64,000 nucleotides of DNA from Caprella mutica (lineage: Eukaryota; Arthropoda; Malacostraca; Amphipoda; Caprellidae), in NCBI GenBank assembly GCA_947561585.1, contig CANNZV010000839.1:124001-188000 (forward strand). Direction: 5' to 3'. Numbering within the stretch: the stretch's first letter is position 1; each line of letters opens with the position of its first letter. The notes under the pieces are model-generated. The model was not told where the DNA came from and ran no database searches. It saw nothing but the letters and a program-made list of their open reading frames with translations. Of this stretch, positions 35,610-47,926 are shown piece by piece. A program made the position numbers and the translations under genes.

Positions 35610-36574
35610 GGGCCTCTTCACACTTGCGTTTCTCAACACCGCGTTAGAAATACTGCTCATGGCAAAAAGTTTAGCTGCAATAAATTTTAACGGAGTTCTT
35701 CACACTTGCGTTAGAAAAAACGCAGCAATTTTTCTAACGCAACATAGGTCAAGTCCCCTGCTAAAATACGAGCAGAATTTCTAACGCTAGAACTTTAGCA
35801 GGGTACGAATGTCTATTGTACCGTTCACATTTGCGATTTTTTCACTGCTGGGATTGCATACATACACAAAACTTTTGACGAAAATAAGACGAAAAATAGA
35901 AAAATAATTGTCTACAAAGGTTATCATTTTCTACCCACATAACAAGGGTCCCTGGCAACTGTGATAGAGTTGTAATAGTTAGGTAAGTTATGAATTATCG
36001 GACAGTTACACATATTCGATCATATAAGAAAAAGTATATAATTAATATGACATTTTAACTCATTATTTGTTGATGATCCAAAATGTGGAACTGTTCGATA
36101 ATTCAGAACATACCCTATTATGCCAAATTACTTTTTTCCATATCATGACACGAGAAAATGATAACCAGAGGAAATGATAACCAAAAAATAATAATAACCT
36201 GAGAAAATGAAAACCAGAGAAAATGAAAACCAGAGAAAATGATAATCAGATGAAATGATAATCAGATAAAATGATAATCAGAGAAAATGATAATCAGGGA
36301 AAATGATAATCAGAGGAAATGATAATCAGAGGAAATAATAACCAGAGGAAATGAAAATCAGAGAAAATGATAACCATAGAAAATGATAACCATAGAAAAT
36401 GATAACCAAATAAAATGATAATTAGGGAAAATGATAACCAAATAAAAAGAAGGAAAATAATGATTAGATGAGCCTTTTTTTCTAACGCGGCGTTGCAAAA
36501 AGGCAAGTGTGAAGACATACCAAAAGAGCAGTAATTCTAACGCGGCGTTGAGAAACGCAAGTGTGAAGGGGGCC
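35610..36574. mobile_element. Non-autonomous PIF/Harbinger-like element
   Basis: The termini GGGCCTCTTCACACTTGCGT and (inverted) GGCCCCCTTCACACTTGCGT continue into matching TCTCAAC.CCGCGTTAGAA.TACTGCTC blocks, about 45 bp in all. Each is flanked by TAA (35607-35609 and 36575-36577), a 3-bp duplication as expected for PIF/Harbinger. Additional TTCACACTTGC..CGCGTTAGAA blocks occur inside both ends. The 965-bp body contains a 16-bp tandem array and no transposase. Open frames at 35593-35784 and 36482-36880 partly translate the termini and are not genes. Confidence 0.8.
36155..36452 (+). repeat. 16-bp minisatellite, CAGAGAAAATGATAAT units
   Basis: About 18 units of CAGAGAAAATGATAAT, variable at the AGAG/AGGG/AGAT and AATC/AACC positions, lie inside the Harbinger-like element. 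The array is purine-rich on the plus strand. The minus frame at 36294-36518 is its translation. Confidence 0.9.
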
Positions 36575-36577
36575 TAA

Positions 36578-37005
36578 GTGTTCGGTGTTTGGGTCTCCTA
36601 CCCTAGTGGTCATGCTGCTCTCATGAATAAATATTGTAGGGAAGTGATCGAAATATGAGATAATTAAAAAAAATGCATAAAAAGACACCTTATAATGTCC
36701 CAAATCATGTGTAAAAATATTAGGTATGAAAGTTTTCTGCAAGTGCCTCGAAAGGGGGAGGGGTGCATTTTGAATGGAGAGGTGAGGAGCTAGGGGAAGC
36801 AGAATTTTAGGGAGGTTAAAAACACTGCAATATAAAGGTATGGTATGGAGTAGTATTTGTTTGTTTCTAGTATTTTTCATGTAATCAATATAGTATTGTT
36901 GTTATAAAAAAAATCGAAAATTGGCCGTTCTGAACACCTTTGATTATTCAACTTCTATAGCCTATTCCTCCCTCATTTTTTGACTTAGAGACATGGGTTT
37001 TTTTC
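36578..37005. other. No feature recognised
   Basis: Spacer between two elements. The frame at 36482-36880 (minus) overlaps the preceding repeat and is not supported as a gene. Confidence 0.4.
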
Positions 37006-37007
37006 TA

Positions 37008-38965
37008 CAGGCGTCCCCCGCTCTTATTACAAAATCATGACTCACACTTACAACAAAACGGTTATAAGTGCGAGTCATGTCCTGAAGTTACATTTTTATA
37101 ATTCTTATCCCTTTAATATTCTGTTTTCTACGAACAAGGGATCAAAGAAAATATTATATAACTGACTATTGTAATATTTTAATTTGGAGTGACGTGGCTA
37201 TATATTTGGACTGTACATTGTGTACAATTAATGTACTTACGTTAAATAGTTTATAATAGTTTTAAAGTCAGATTGTTTAACTGCAGAAACAATTATTAAT
37301 ATTGCACAATTATAGATTGTGCTGCCTGTTATATGAAGTAGATGTTCAATAAATCAGAAATTATATTTTTCAATAAAATTGTTACGTATATGGTTTTATC
37401 TAAAATGGAAGCATTCTGTTCAATTTTGAAAACAAATAAATACAATTTTTAAAATAATCAATTTTATCGTAAAATTCAACTTATACAATCAACTTTGGAA
37501 ATCTTTATATATGTAATACCATGTTTCATAATAACCATTTTTCGTTTATAACCATTAAAGAAACCATTAATAACCATAACCATTTTCGTTAACGTATTAA
37601 CGATAAATATACTTTTATTTTATTTTCTATATTAATTTCAGTGCTTTTTTCAAATTTTAGAAGCTTCAGCACGATTCCTAATCCATACTATGAAACATTG
37701 CCTGATTAGATTCATAATCGTGGAAAAGGAATGGTAGTGATGGGAGGTGGCAAAAAAATCAGGTTGGCTATATTGGATCCAAATTATTTTAGCTAATGCC
37801 AAATATATAATTAAATATACTAGTACCATATAAATATATAAGGGTATAATCTGAAGGAGATGCGAACTTTATAAATAACTAGTCAGCTTTTTATACTCGT
37901 TTGGTCACTGGTTACTTTACACTACAATGGAGCCACTTTTGGAGCCAACATTGCACTCTCGGGCCAAAGTCGGTGAACGTTGGCAAAGTAAAGGCACGAT
38001 CGGGCATTGGCACTCTAATGCTATTAGTATTACCCACTGGGCCAATGCAATGAAAACGACATTGGGCCAACGGTTGTAAAACAGCTCTGGCCCAATGGAG
38101 GAAAACATTGGTTAACCAGTTCAGTGATTTTTTGATGTAGCTACCAGTATATTTATTATTCTGGTCTACCGGTTCTATTTAGCAGTTATCGCCAGACAAT
38201 CAGAGAAAATAGGTGCAAACGATCTCTCCTAACTTTAATCACACCAAATAGCCAATTAAATATCCTCAATTAAGTATATCTTTGAAATTGTAGCCGTTTC
38301 AGGCAATTTAGTATAAATAGGCCTGTTATCCCTTCAATTATTAATTTAACACTTTATTTATTTCATCCGTAAAATAAGCTTGGACGCTAGCTAACTCATA
38401 TATTTAGTATGAAATGTTATTTTTCCGTCTGAAATAATTATTCACATTTAAAATAATAAATTATACTTTCTATTCAATTTTAAATAGAAATATTATTATT
38501 TGGTTAAAATGGCGTACGTGAAATTATAGATTCGAGTTTTATTGAGAAATGTTCTATTTTTTTCTGACTTCAATCTGTAAAATGTATTTGTAGGAAAGTA
38601 AATACAATGTTGGAAGTAACTGTTGTCTTCACGTGTTCAGTATAGCTATATTAATACACCTGTTATATGAAAATAGTACTAAGGGACTACTGGCCGTAGA
38701 CATGCATCATCTCATATAGAACATAATTATTGCGTCCAAACGAATGTGTAATAATGGTAGGAACAGCTCTGCAATCAATCTCAACTGCATGATCATAAAG
38801 TTTATAATAGTTAGGGCGAAAACAGCTTAATTGAAACTAAGAATAATAAATTACCAAAGTTACTCCTGAAATATTTTCTATACCAAGTAATGTAAGTGCA
38901 AGACATGACCCACCCCTATTTGACTTGTTGTAAGTCTGAGACGTAATAAGAGCGGGGGACGCCTG
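37008..38965. mobile_element. Non-autonomous pogo/Tigger-like element
   Basis: A perfect 23-bp terminal inverted repeat, beginning CAGGCGTCCCCCGCTCTTAT, bounds this 1958-bp segment. TA is present on both sides (37006-37007 and 38966-38967). CAGG..CCCCCGC ends at TA are typical of pogo/Tigger elements. A subterminal hairpin follows the left end (GACTCACACTTA with TAAGTGCGAGTC, about 37038-37075). No transposase remains. A small block of repeated TTGGCCCA lies in the middle. Confidence 0.8.
37905..38124. repeat. Block of TTGGCCCA/TGGGCCAA words with imperfect inverted ends
   Basis: Several words of the form GGGCCAA and TTGG..C recur (ACTGGGCCAATGC, ATTGGGCCAACG, CTGGCCCAATG). CACTGGTTAC at the left is roughly inverted as GGTTAACCAGTTCAGTG at the right. 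It is probably a small element nested in the larger one. A weak relative (ACTGGGCCAATGCA) occurs near 52040. The minus frame at 37917-38108 is not a gene. Confidence 0.5.
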
Positions 38966-39168
38966 TATTCAGAATTTAGTTTTCTACAAACGTACGATCA
39001 GTGGGGGTAGGGGAGGGGAATGGGGGTGATATGAAAAAAAATGTCTTGAGCAAAAAAATTCTATTTTTATAGTAAAGTATAGTATAGTATTATTTCATTG
39101 AGTCTGAGAAAAATCAGGCATCTCACTCTTCAAACAAAAGAAAAGTTAGTATAGTGAGCCACTCCCCT

Positions 39169-39402
39169 TTAGTGTTTCATATTATTTTTAGTGATTTTGT
39201 TATATTCTTTTGTAGCGTGTGTTCCTCTGGAGTTGGGAATTGTAAAACTTGGTTCCATTTTTGTGTGGGGCATGCTGTTTAGACCGGGAGGTTCATATAA
39301 TTTTGGTGAGTTAGCGGCTGTTTTCTGGTATATGTAGTTTGGCTGGAATACCTTTCTGAATACTTCCCTGTCATTTGTTCTCTGTTTCGCTGAAGGATCC
39401 AA
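39169..39402 (-). other. Unrecognised 77-codon ORF
   Basis: The minus-strand product is hydrophilic and rich in K, N, P, S and T, unlike the F/I/Y-rich chance frames around it. No domain is recognised. A possible acceptor (CTTAACTAAG then GTGAAAATT) lies just upstream but has a poor pyrimidine tract. It could be a terminal exon or retroelement debris; chance is not excluded. Confidence 0.2.
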
Positions 39403-40193
39403 ATTTTCACCTTAGTTAAGCAGGAGTTGGGCGTTCGGAATGGTTCTAAGTAACCCCATATATCTCCGTGTGAGGACGAATGGTGAAGCTATTGCAGTCT
39501 GGCTCTGTGCTACTGCTTAGTTCATGAAAAGCTATAAACAGGAAAAAAAAATGGCAGGGGTGCTGCTGTACATCTCTTGCTGAACCGATGAAATAATTGT
39601 GCTGAATCTCTTTGTATAATAGTATTAATTTCAAATGGTTGTAAGGTGTATATCTGTATATGTCTGTTTTATGTCCTTTGTATTATGTTCTAATTTTATT
39701 GAAATATATTTCAAAATATTCAGTCAAACCACAACGCTTTTCAATAACCTGGCTAAACAATAAACTTGTCCGTACAGATATCATCTTACGTAATCTAAAC
39801 AAAGAGGCGATATGCTAATAATAAACATTCAATGATTCACACAAACATAACACCATATTGGTGTTTTGTTTACCAGTGCACAATATTGGTTGAAGGAGAG
39901 TCTCAATTTTCATTGATCTAAGTTATATATTCTCTATGATCTCTTATGAAAGAAAGTAAAGCTCATCCATTTCATCTCCATGGTTCATTTCTCTCATGAA
40001 AGAATTTCTCGCTAATGATTTAGCCCCTTCATCAGCAGCTCTAACAGAAACCCTGAAAAATGATCTATGGAATTTCGTCAACTGAATGAATTTACTCAAT
40101 CATTTCGACAGCTTTTGATAATAATGAATGGCTTTGAATGGAATGATATTTATTGACAAATCCAAAAAATCTCGCATCATTTACAGTAATCTT
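39403..40193. other. No feature recognised
   Basis: A+T-rich DNA with no gene, terminus or array. Confidence 0.4.
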
Positions 40194-40643
40194 GGATCTC
40201 TTCACTTTTACGATCCAAGAGAAAAGTTCGGACCGTAGAAGTAAATAAAAAAAAATATATGTTGGGACCGTTAAGGTAAATCAGAAAAAAGTTCGGACCA
40301 TGAAAATAAAATAAAATGAAGTTTAAACCGTAAAATTAAATAAAATCAAATTTCGGACCGATAACATTCACGTAATGCAAATCAAAATTTTAAAACATAA
40401 AAGAAAATCAAAGTTTGAAATCAAAATTTTTATAATTTTTCAAATTAACATTTATACACGTTGATCCATATATGGAGCTCTAGATATAAAATTTATTATT
40501 CTTCAATATTCAATAAAATATCATAATGTGCGGTGTTTTCATACATTACCTAAAATATAAGTAATTCATGAAACTATTTATAATATTAAAGTTCAGACCA
40601 ACATGTAAATAGAAAAAATTTGGCCCGTAAAAGTAAAGAGATC
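40194..40643. mobile_element. Short inverted-repeat element with GTTCGGACCGTAAAAGTAAAT subrepeats
   Basis: GGATCTCTTCACTTTTACG at the left is inverted at the right (GGATCTCTTTACTTTTACG). Next to the left end are four or five degenerate subrepeats of about 30 bp (AAAAAGTTCGGACCGTAAAA type), and the right end has two. The body is A+T-rich and non-coding. No target duplication was resolved. Confidence 0.65.
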
Positions 40644-42161
40644 CGTACGTAAACTTACTTTGTACGTATCAAGTCTATATGGATAAAAAATATATGTTAA
40701 GTAACTATCAATAATCCACGTAGTGATGTAAAAATAGATTGTTTGTAGATTGCAACATAAAAAATCATATTTAAGTCATTGATTAAAAGCAACAATAAAG
40801 TTGTAACTTTTTGGTAAAGAATTGTAAAACTTTACTATATATATAGTTCAAATTTTTACAAATTAACAGACGGGATTAGTTTAATTATTACATATTTCAA
40901 CATAATACATATAATAAACGGACGACATTATTTAATTTGTTATGAAATATTTTTAGCTGAAATCATTAAATTTTCATTTAAATTAGTTTGACCGAAAATC
41001 TGGTAGATGATGTTGTTTACATCATTTCCCGATAAATGTTGTGCTTTATATCTGATTAACATTTGTAAACAAGCTTATATGTTTTCGAAATTGAGCAATA
41101 ATATATTAAATTTGAGAAATAAACTGTAAACGGTTTACAAATATATGATTATGAATATTACTCGCAGGAAAATAAAAGTTCTTCGTGTTTGCGTTTACGG
41201 GAATACATTAAATATTAGCCGATGACAACGCTTTCCGAAAAAGTTTACTGTTTCAACACTAAGTAGATAGGGCTTTCTCAATATAAATAAAATTTTCTCC
41301 ATCAAATCACACGATATAGAGTAAATGTGCATTATATACAGCCCCTCTCCCTATAATACAATGATAACTTCTCATTATATTGGACATATTTTGTTTTGAT
41401 TAGGAAATACATTTTGTTTTGATTATAAAATAGGAATCTTCTTATTCGATGTTTATAAAATTGGTCTCGTCTCCATCTGTGAACATGAAAAACTTAATTA
41501 TAATGTATGTTGATAATATTTTTTCATACAGTGTAATTACTATAATATATAGAATTGGGATCGAATCAGCTAACATCTACAAATATTTTTTAAACTTGAA
41601 GACTTGTACTATGATTGGCTTATAAATTTTCACTCTTTTCATTCTATAAATTTTTAGTTTGATGCAGTATAGCTCTTAAACCGCTCATATGATGTAATGT
41701 AGAATATTGAATTATTTTACGTATTATATTCTGTTTATAATCGACATTTTATTGACTGCATGTATCAAAAATTGGTAAAAGAGAATAAAATAGGGCATGG
41801 AATTTATCTGTGAGATTTTGAATCATACGATAAAATAATGACAATTGATACTGTACAAAAGACAGTTTCTATTTTTTTAATAATTTAAATTCATCTAAGC
41901 AAGCTTGGGAGAATAGTAATATGATATTCGACGAGTTCTTACTTGAATGCGCGAATTGTAATAATATGAAGCCTATCGACCTTTCTTAATCCTTCTTTTA
42001 TGGTTAATACAAAAAAATTAAAATAATCTAATGTTAACAACTATTAATAAAAATATTACTTTTTGCTATTGTTGAATATGAGATAATAATTTATACTATC
42101 ATCAATTAGTTAAAGTGTTCATTTCCGTGCGTATGTGTATTTCACGGTATACACCACTTTT
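40644..42161. other. A+T-rich stretch, nothing recognised
   Basis: No feature identified. Confidence 0.45.
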
Positions 42162-42354
42162 GCGCAATCTTAAGATTGCGCTACGTATTTGAAGGATCCT
42201 GAAATAGCGCAGCAATCTCGGTAGTGCGCAAGACACGTAAGGGTATGAAGAAGGGTGCCACTGGTGGCGGAAATCCCCCATGTTTGGCGATAAGTTACAA
42301 GTGGGTGGCTTGTTTCCACGGGGAAAGACCTTAGCGCAATCTCGAAATTGCAGC
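42162..42354. repeat. G+C-richer segment bounded by GCGCAATCT dyads
   Basis: GCGCAATCTTAAGATTGCGC at 42162-42181 is a perfect 20-bp palindrome. A related imperfect dyad, GCGCAATCTCGAAATTGCAG, lies at about 42333-42352, and further GCGCA..GCAATCT words lie between. The segment is richer in G+C than its surroundings and looks like a small transposable-element relic. The 120-codon minus frame 42170-42532 runs through it but has no family support. Confidence 0.6.
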
Positions 42355-45300
42355 GATTATAACTAATTATAATGCTTGTAAATATTCTAAAATTGGTCTG
42401 AGTACACACGACAGTAAAATTAATAGAATTGGAAATAATAGGAAATTGGAAAGATGGGATCTGGTGAATTAGCAATGTAAATTGGTATATCTCTCTATTT
42501 ATTTGATAGTACATCATCATACAGTGACTCATTTCTCTGATAGTACATTATAGAAAAATTAAGCTAACTTTGTTCCATCAACATTTTTTTCAATATATAA
42601 ATACGCATTGTTGTTAAATATTTGAAGGAATCCATTATTTTTTATTCCCTATAGATATTAATCGGCAGATATGGATATGAAATAGTCATAGTGTTTATAA
42701 GTTAACAGTAATTTCAATTCCAACCCAGTAAATCATAAAGAGCAATATCTTTAGTTCCACTAAAAGAGTTCGTCATCACTCATTAGTTTAATGACGTTCG
42801 TGGGGGACGATGTAGTGCTTATATAACTTCCTCGTTTTTCTATTGGATATATCAAATAAACTCCTACAAAGAGTATGTATGACAAATTCAAACGTAAGAC
42901 GCGTTTGATCTTTTTAATTACAGCTTTAGGAGTTCCTTCAGACTTTATTTACGAATATAACTCATAAGTTCAGAGAATGATTAATCACTTTTTTCCCCTG
43001 CAGAATCATTTGTTTCATCTCTTGGAAATTTTCATTATGATGAAAGTCTCAAAATGAAGAGGAGGGGAGTTTGATAAAAGTTACAACAATACATTTCTGA
43101 TTGAATGTCTTTTGAATACGTAGTTTTTAATTCATGAAATGATTCAATTTTATAGAATAGAATTTAGTCTGTGATGTGTATTTAAAAGGCACAAATAATA
43201 CATAAAAGTAATTTGCATTTATATGCGTATTATTTGATTGAAATATCTTTTTACATTACTCATTACAAATATTTTTTTACGCACACTTATGATAGAACAC
43301 ACAACTTGTGTAAAAAGTAGGGAGGCAATTTAAGTAAGTGATCAGCAGTCCGTTAGAACGAATAGTTTTTGTAAAAATCGTCTGGTGTAAGAGCTTTCCC
43401 TGTATTGAAACAAACTTGTGAGTTTCGTTGTTTATTTTATGACCTTATGCTTGACTAATTATTGTGGTAATACTTGGTGAAATTAATCGTACAATATCAT
43501 TGTAATGATTTTTTTATAATATACAATGTGCTTGTAAAATAAGTTAAAAGATTAAAATATGAGATACCATTTTAATTGCTTATGTAAAAGCAATTGCTAC
43601 CTAATGTGAAGGCAAAATCTTTATCTTGTATATCATGCCATGGAACAGTTAGAATATGGATAATGCAGTTAATTCAACCTATCACAAAATTATTGTAATT
43701 CCTGAAAGAATTTTTCTTCTGTAAAGAATTCTCCTCGTCTTATTTTATTGGAAAATAAAAATATTTTCAGTGTTAAAGTTTCGTTCATTCAAGAGAATGT
43801 TTACACGCTATAATTACACCAATGAAAAAACAGTTGAAATAACCTTTCAATATTTTTCAGAAAAAGTGAGAAACACTTTCTTTAATAATTGTACGTACGT
43901 ATAGGTATATTAATTTAGTTGTTTCTCTGAGAGGGAGAAAGAGTTTTTCAGAGTTTTTTATTATTTATTATATGTGTCTTCTGTAAATCATGAAATTCGT
44001 GGACAAATAATAATAATACATTCTAGTGAACATTAATACGGTCGGATAGAAAAATTCGATTTAACTATATTCAGTTTCAAATATATCTAAGTTAACTAAT
44101 AATTAATAAAAGCTACGATAGAGTAAATATAACACATTAAAATATATTTAATAAGAGAAATATAATAAATTACAGAAATTTTCTCAATTATCAAACGGTT
44201 GAACGAACTGCCAGTCACATATTCTCAGATATAGTGGCTATTATGGCCAGAGGCACAAATACTCACTTCAAACACAATTATTGCAGATAAAATACCCAAC
44301 GAAGGGAAGGCAAATCGTTAAAGTCAAGTGCACGCAAGGAATCCTAATTTCGAATTCCACTCAGAAATGGAATTCATTCTATGCGTTGCGTGATTCAGTT
44401 TGTGGCTTATGAACTATTTTACCAGCAACTGAAAAATATCACTCTAATATAATTTTATTGAGAAAAATAAAAACATAATTATATCTACCAGAAAAAAAAT
44501 AAAGAAGAATCATTTTTGTGTAAAAGTACATCTCTATTGAAATGAAATTTATATGCTTAAATGTATGTGTATTCCCATCATATAGCTTAATATTATCAAA
44601 ATAAATAAGATTTTAGTGGAAATTAATTAAGACAAAGGAGAAAATCAGCTTATGTAAATAATAACTTAATGCCATTAATAATATTTAAAGTTACACGATT
44701 TTTTCGAGTACTCATGGATGCACGAGGTACTCAAATTATGAGGCTATATATGACTACTATGATGCTATATATGAGATATTATATATCAGTGTAACGAAAT
44801 AGATTTCAATAATTTGCTGCAATCGATATAGAGAATTTCGACAAATTTCAAGTAACTACTGTATATTTATAAGAGAAAACAGTATATCATATCACTATGA
44901 AAAAAGAGAAGTTATTTCGATATAGTAACCTATAGCTTTCTACTTGGCTCAACTTGAAACATCCCCTCAAAAAGATTTTCAAGATAATTTAATCAACCTT
45001 CTTTTATAGATTCGTCACCTGAAATTAAATCTACTTTTTTTACTTGGAGGGAAAATCTCGCTTTCAAAATTCACTAAAGAAGTAAGAGGATCGACTCATC
45101 TATTGAACTTTTAGATTGTCGTTTGATTCCGTTTCAAATTCAAATTGAAAATCTAAGCTCATAAATAGGAGAGATCGTCTCACAAAGGAATTCAATAATG
45201 GAGAATATCACCACAGAAACATTTCAAAGGAATCAAATGGGAGGTGAACTGTTTCTTAAAACTATACATCGAAGGATTATTTACAATTTCTATGGTAATT

Positions 45301-45425
45301 ATCATTATTTTATATTAATTGTATTAAATTTGATAGCTTGCTAAATATATAAATGAAAATAGTTTAACGCAAAACTCCAAACAATTTCTTACACATGTGT
45401 ATCATTATAGTTTGAATGACGGCAT
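42355..45425. other. 3 kb of A+T-rich DNA, nothing recognised
   Basis: A small GAATTCCA..TGGAATTC dyad lies near 44355-44376. No genes, arrays or termini seen. Confidence 0.45.
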
Positions 45426-45435
45426 CCACAGAAGC

Positions 45436-46697
45436 GGCTCTAGGATAACTGCCATGCGGATAACTGCCATTCGAACAACTGCCATGCAACATATTTTAAT
45501 TTTATTTTGGGTGAATTGTAATGCGCTCGTAAACTTAACTTTTCTTGGGATTAGTTTGATGTGAAGTATATTATTATTTTAACCTAAAATTTTAGCATAA
45601 AAATGTTAATTGTATAGTCTGAAATTGTGCATGAAAAAGAATAGAAATTAATAGTGAAGTAATACTAAATTTCTTTCTTTGTTACAATCATTTTCTTTCA
45701 TTTCTAACACCTTATTAAATAATCAAATAGTTGACAAAAAAATAACCTCTGTAGATGCAAAATTTTCTTTACAAACATTTCAGAATACAAAGAATGGTAC
45801 AAACATTAGCTTTACAGCCAACAGGTTAGTATTTCCAGTGAGTTTGAATTTATTTAAGAGTTGCTTTCACGTAACACTGTGCATATATGAGTTAATTCAA
45901 ATTTTTATTCGTTATTAGTATAATAAGAAATTTCATTAAAGATATTTCAGGAATACTTATTCAGATACACTTTTCATATATTTATAACTTATAAGACATG
46001 TAATGCATGGATTTTTAAAAAGTGGGAGCTGGAAACAAAGTAACGATAGAAAGACAAATTCAAATTTCAAAGTGTTCTTTGTAAGAACTTTTTCTAAATA
46101 GAAATAAGATAATGACTACTTCAGTATCTTATCCTGAATCTAGCAACAAAGTTAGTTTTCAAAAATGAAAAATTAAAATTAACCCAATAAAAATTATTAA
46201 ATAGTTAAATGCAAAATAAAACTCACTGGAAATTTCGACTTGTCCAGCTTGTGTTTGTACTATTCTTTGTATTTTGAAATGTTTGAAAAGAAAATTTTGC
46301 TTAATAGTTTTTAACTTTTATGTCAACTATTTGATTATTTAAGGCGCTCAATAGAATAAATGTGAAATAATATGATTTAACAAAGATATAAATTTAGTAT
46401 ACATTAACTTTAAATACTGAATCTACCGTCAATATTAATTTTTATACTTATTCATGCACAATTTCAGACTATACGATTAACATTTTTATACTTAATTTTT
46501 AGGTTAAAATAATAATAAATTTCACATCAAATTGATTCCAAGAAAAGCGCATTACAATTCACCCAAAATAAAATTAAAATATATTGCATGGCAGTTGTCC
46601 GCATGGCAGTTTGACGCATGGCAGTTTGTCGCATGGCAGTTGTCCGCTATGGCAGTTGTCCGCATGGCAGTTATCCGAATGTCAGTTGTCCGTACAC
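45436..46697. mobile_element. Array-ended long-inverted-repeat element with 10-bp target duplication
   Basis: CCACAGAAGC occurs at 45426-45435 and again at 46698-46707. Between them lie inverted arms of about 400 bp (roughly 45450-45850 and 46230-46690), each starting with units of GGACAACTGCCATGC: two to three at the left, seven at the right. The arms then match over TTTTAATTTTATTTTGGGTG, GTTAAT.GTATAGTCTGAAAT and TTTCAGAATACAAAGAAT. A 9-10 bp duplication and long array-bearing arms fit a Mutator-like or foldback class. There is no transposase. Frames at 45679-45918 and 46532-46729 belong to the arms. Confidence 0.8.
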
Positions 46698-46727
46698 CCA
46701 CAGAAGCCACTTCATATTCTTGCTTTT

Positions 46728-46771
46728 AAGAAGTGAATGTAATAGTTTAGCCACTATTACATTCACTTCTT
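46728..46771. repeat. Perfect 19-bp-stem hairpin, 6-base loop
   Basis: AAGAAGTGAATGTAATAGT at 46728-46746 is exactly inverted at 46753-46771, loop TTAGCC. It starts about 20 bases outside the preceding element. Confidence 0.95.
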
Positions 46772-47487
46772 AGAGTGTCACCTTATGGTGCACTACATGA
46801 CAAGATTTGGCACCTAATGCCTCAACTGTTATACAGAGGCAGTATGTAATGCTTTCATTACAGTTATCTTATTTAACAATTTACACAGCGTGTTGAATCA
46901 AATATTTTGAAGATATTATTAACTATAAGCAATTTTTTGGTTTTTAATCTGTTAGTAATCCAAATTATTCATGGCATGTGTAGATGCCGTCAGGGATATC
47001 AAGACATTTTTCGAGATGAATATTTTCATGGATGAATCGACAATAAACGTGCCTTCACTTCGTAGGTATATAATTACTGATAATTGGCTATATTATATAT
47101 TACAAACTTATTCGGTACAAACTTAATATATGTGATTTTAATATTATTACTAATTCTCTATGTGTGTGTATTCTCTATGTGTGACCTGAAGATAGCTCAT
47201 CCATTTCATCTATGGTTTGCTGAGAGAATTTAGGTCAAATGTATTAATACAACATATTGCTAAACATTTAGTCTTTCGGTAACCATATATTTGTATAACA
47301 TGATCTCCCAACCTATACCTTTGAAAATCAAATTTCCGCTGCTAGCTTTTTGTAGAATTTTTTTGGAGAATCGAATGCAAAAAAACTCAATGCCATAGCT
47401 TCAAAATAGTACAGGCCTTAGGTTTTTGAATACCAAAATTGGTAACTTTTAGAAGTGCCAGAAAATTGCGATCGAAGTTGCTGTGTA
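46772..47487. other. A+T-rich stretch, nothing recognised
   Basis: No feature identified. Confidence 0.4.
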
Positions 47488-47615
47488 TTGTAGCTACTCT
47501 GACACCTAGCATCCCTCTCGTATAAGATGTAGGAGGTAATTGAAGACACTTAGTATATATAGGTATGGAGGTAGCATGCCTTACAAGGAAAAGTGATGCC
47601 AAAAAGTGGCGCCAT
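47488..47615 (+). repeat. Dispersed repeat, inverted partner at 49263
   Basis: TATGGAGGTAGCATG and then AAAAGTGATGCCAAAAAGTG with GCGCCATGGGCGTGTCT match the inverse of 49263-49330 almost exactly over about 30 bp and more loosely for about another 90 bp outward. The pair flanks a decayed copy of the 51.6-kb ORF family. It may be the arms of one element of about 1.9 kb. The minus frame 47387-47656 crosses it and is not supported. Confidence 0.65.
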
Positions 47616-47926
47616 GGGCGTGTCTTCCTCCAATGCAACCCTGCCACTCGGTGCAATGGGGTGTATGCCCCTCCTCCAATGCTCAGTGCTAACCGAGTAA
47701 CAGTCGAGGGAGGTTATGCTGTTCTGTACTGTTTGTAGCTATCACTATTTTCATAACAAATTATTTACCAATTGTGATGATATTTTATTTCTGATAACAT
47801 ATTGTTTACTAATTATTGCAATTGGTGAGATTTATGAAAACATCATTTTTCATTCCATTTTATTATATTTATATTAAAAGGTAAATTAAAAAGGTTAAAC
47901 TATCATAATTGTTTTAATCACAACTC

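Noticed and set aside
36482..36880. 132-codon minus frame
   Set aside because: Its C-terminal third translates the Harbinger-like terminal repeat, and the remainder shows no family or coding signal I can name.
42170..42532. 120-codon minus frame
   Set aside because: Half of it reads through the GCGCAATCT repeat segment and the rest is A+T-rich; no domain or start context supports it.
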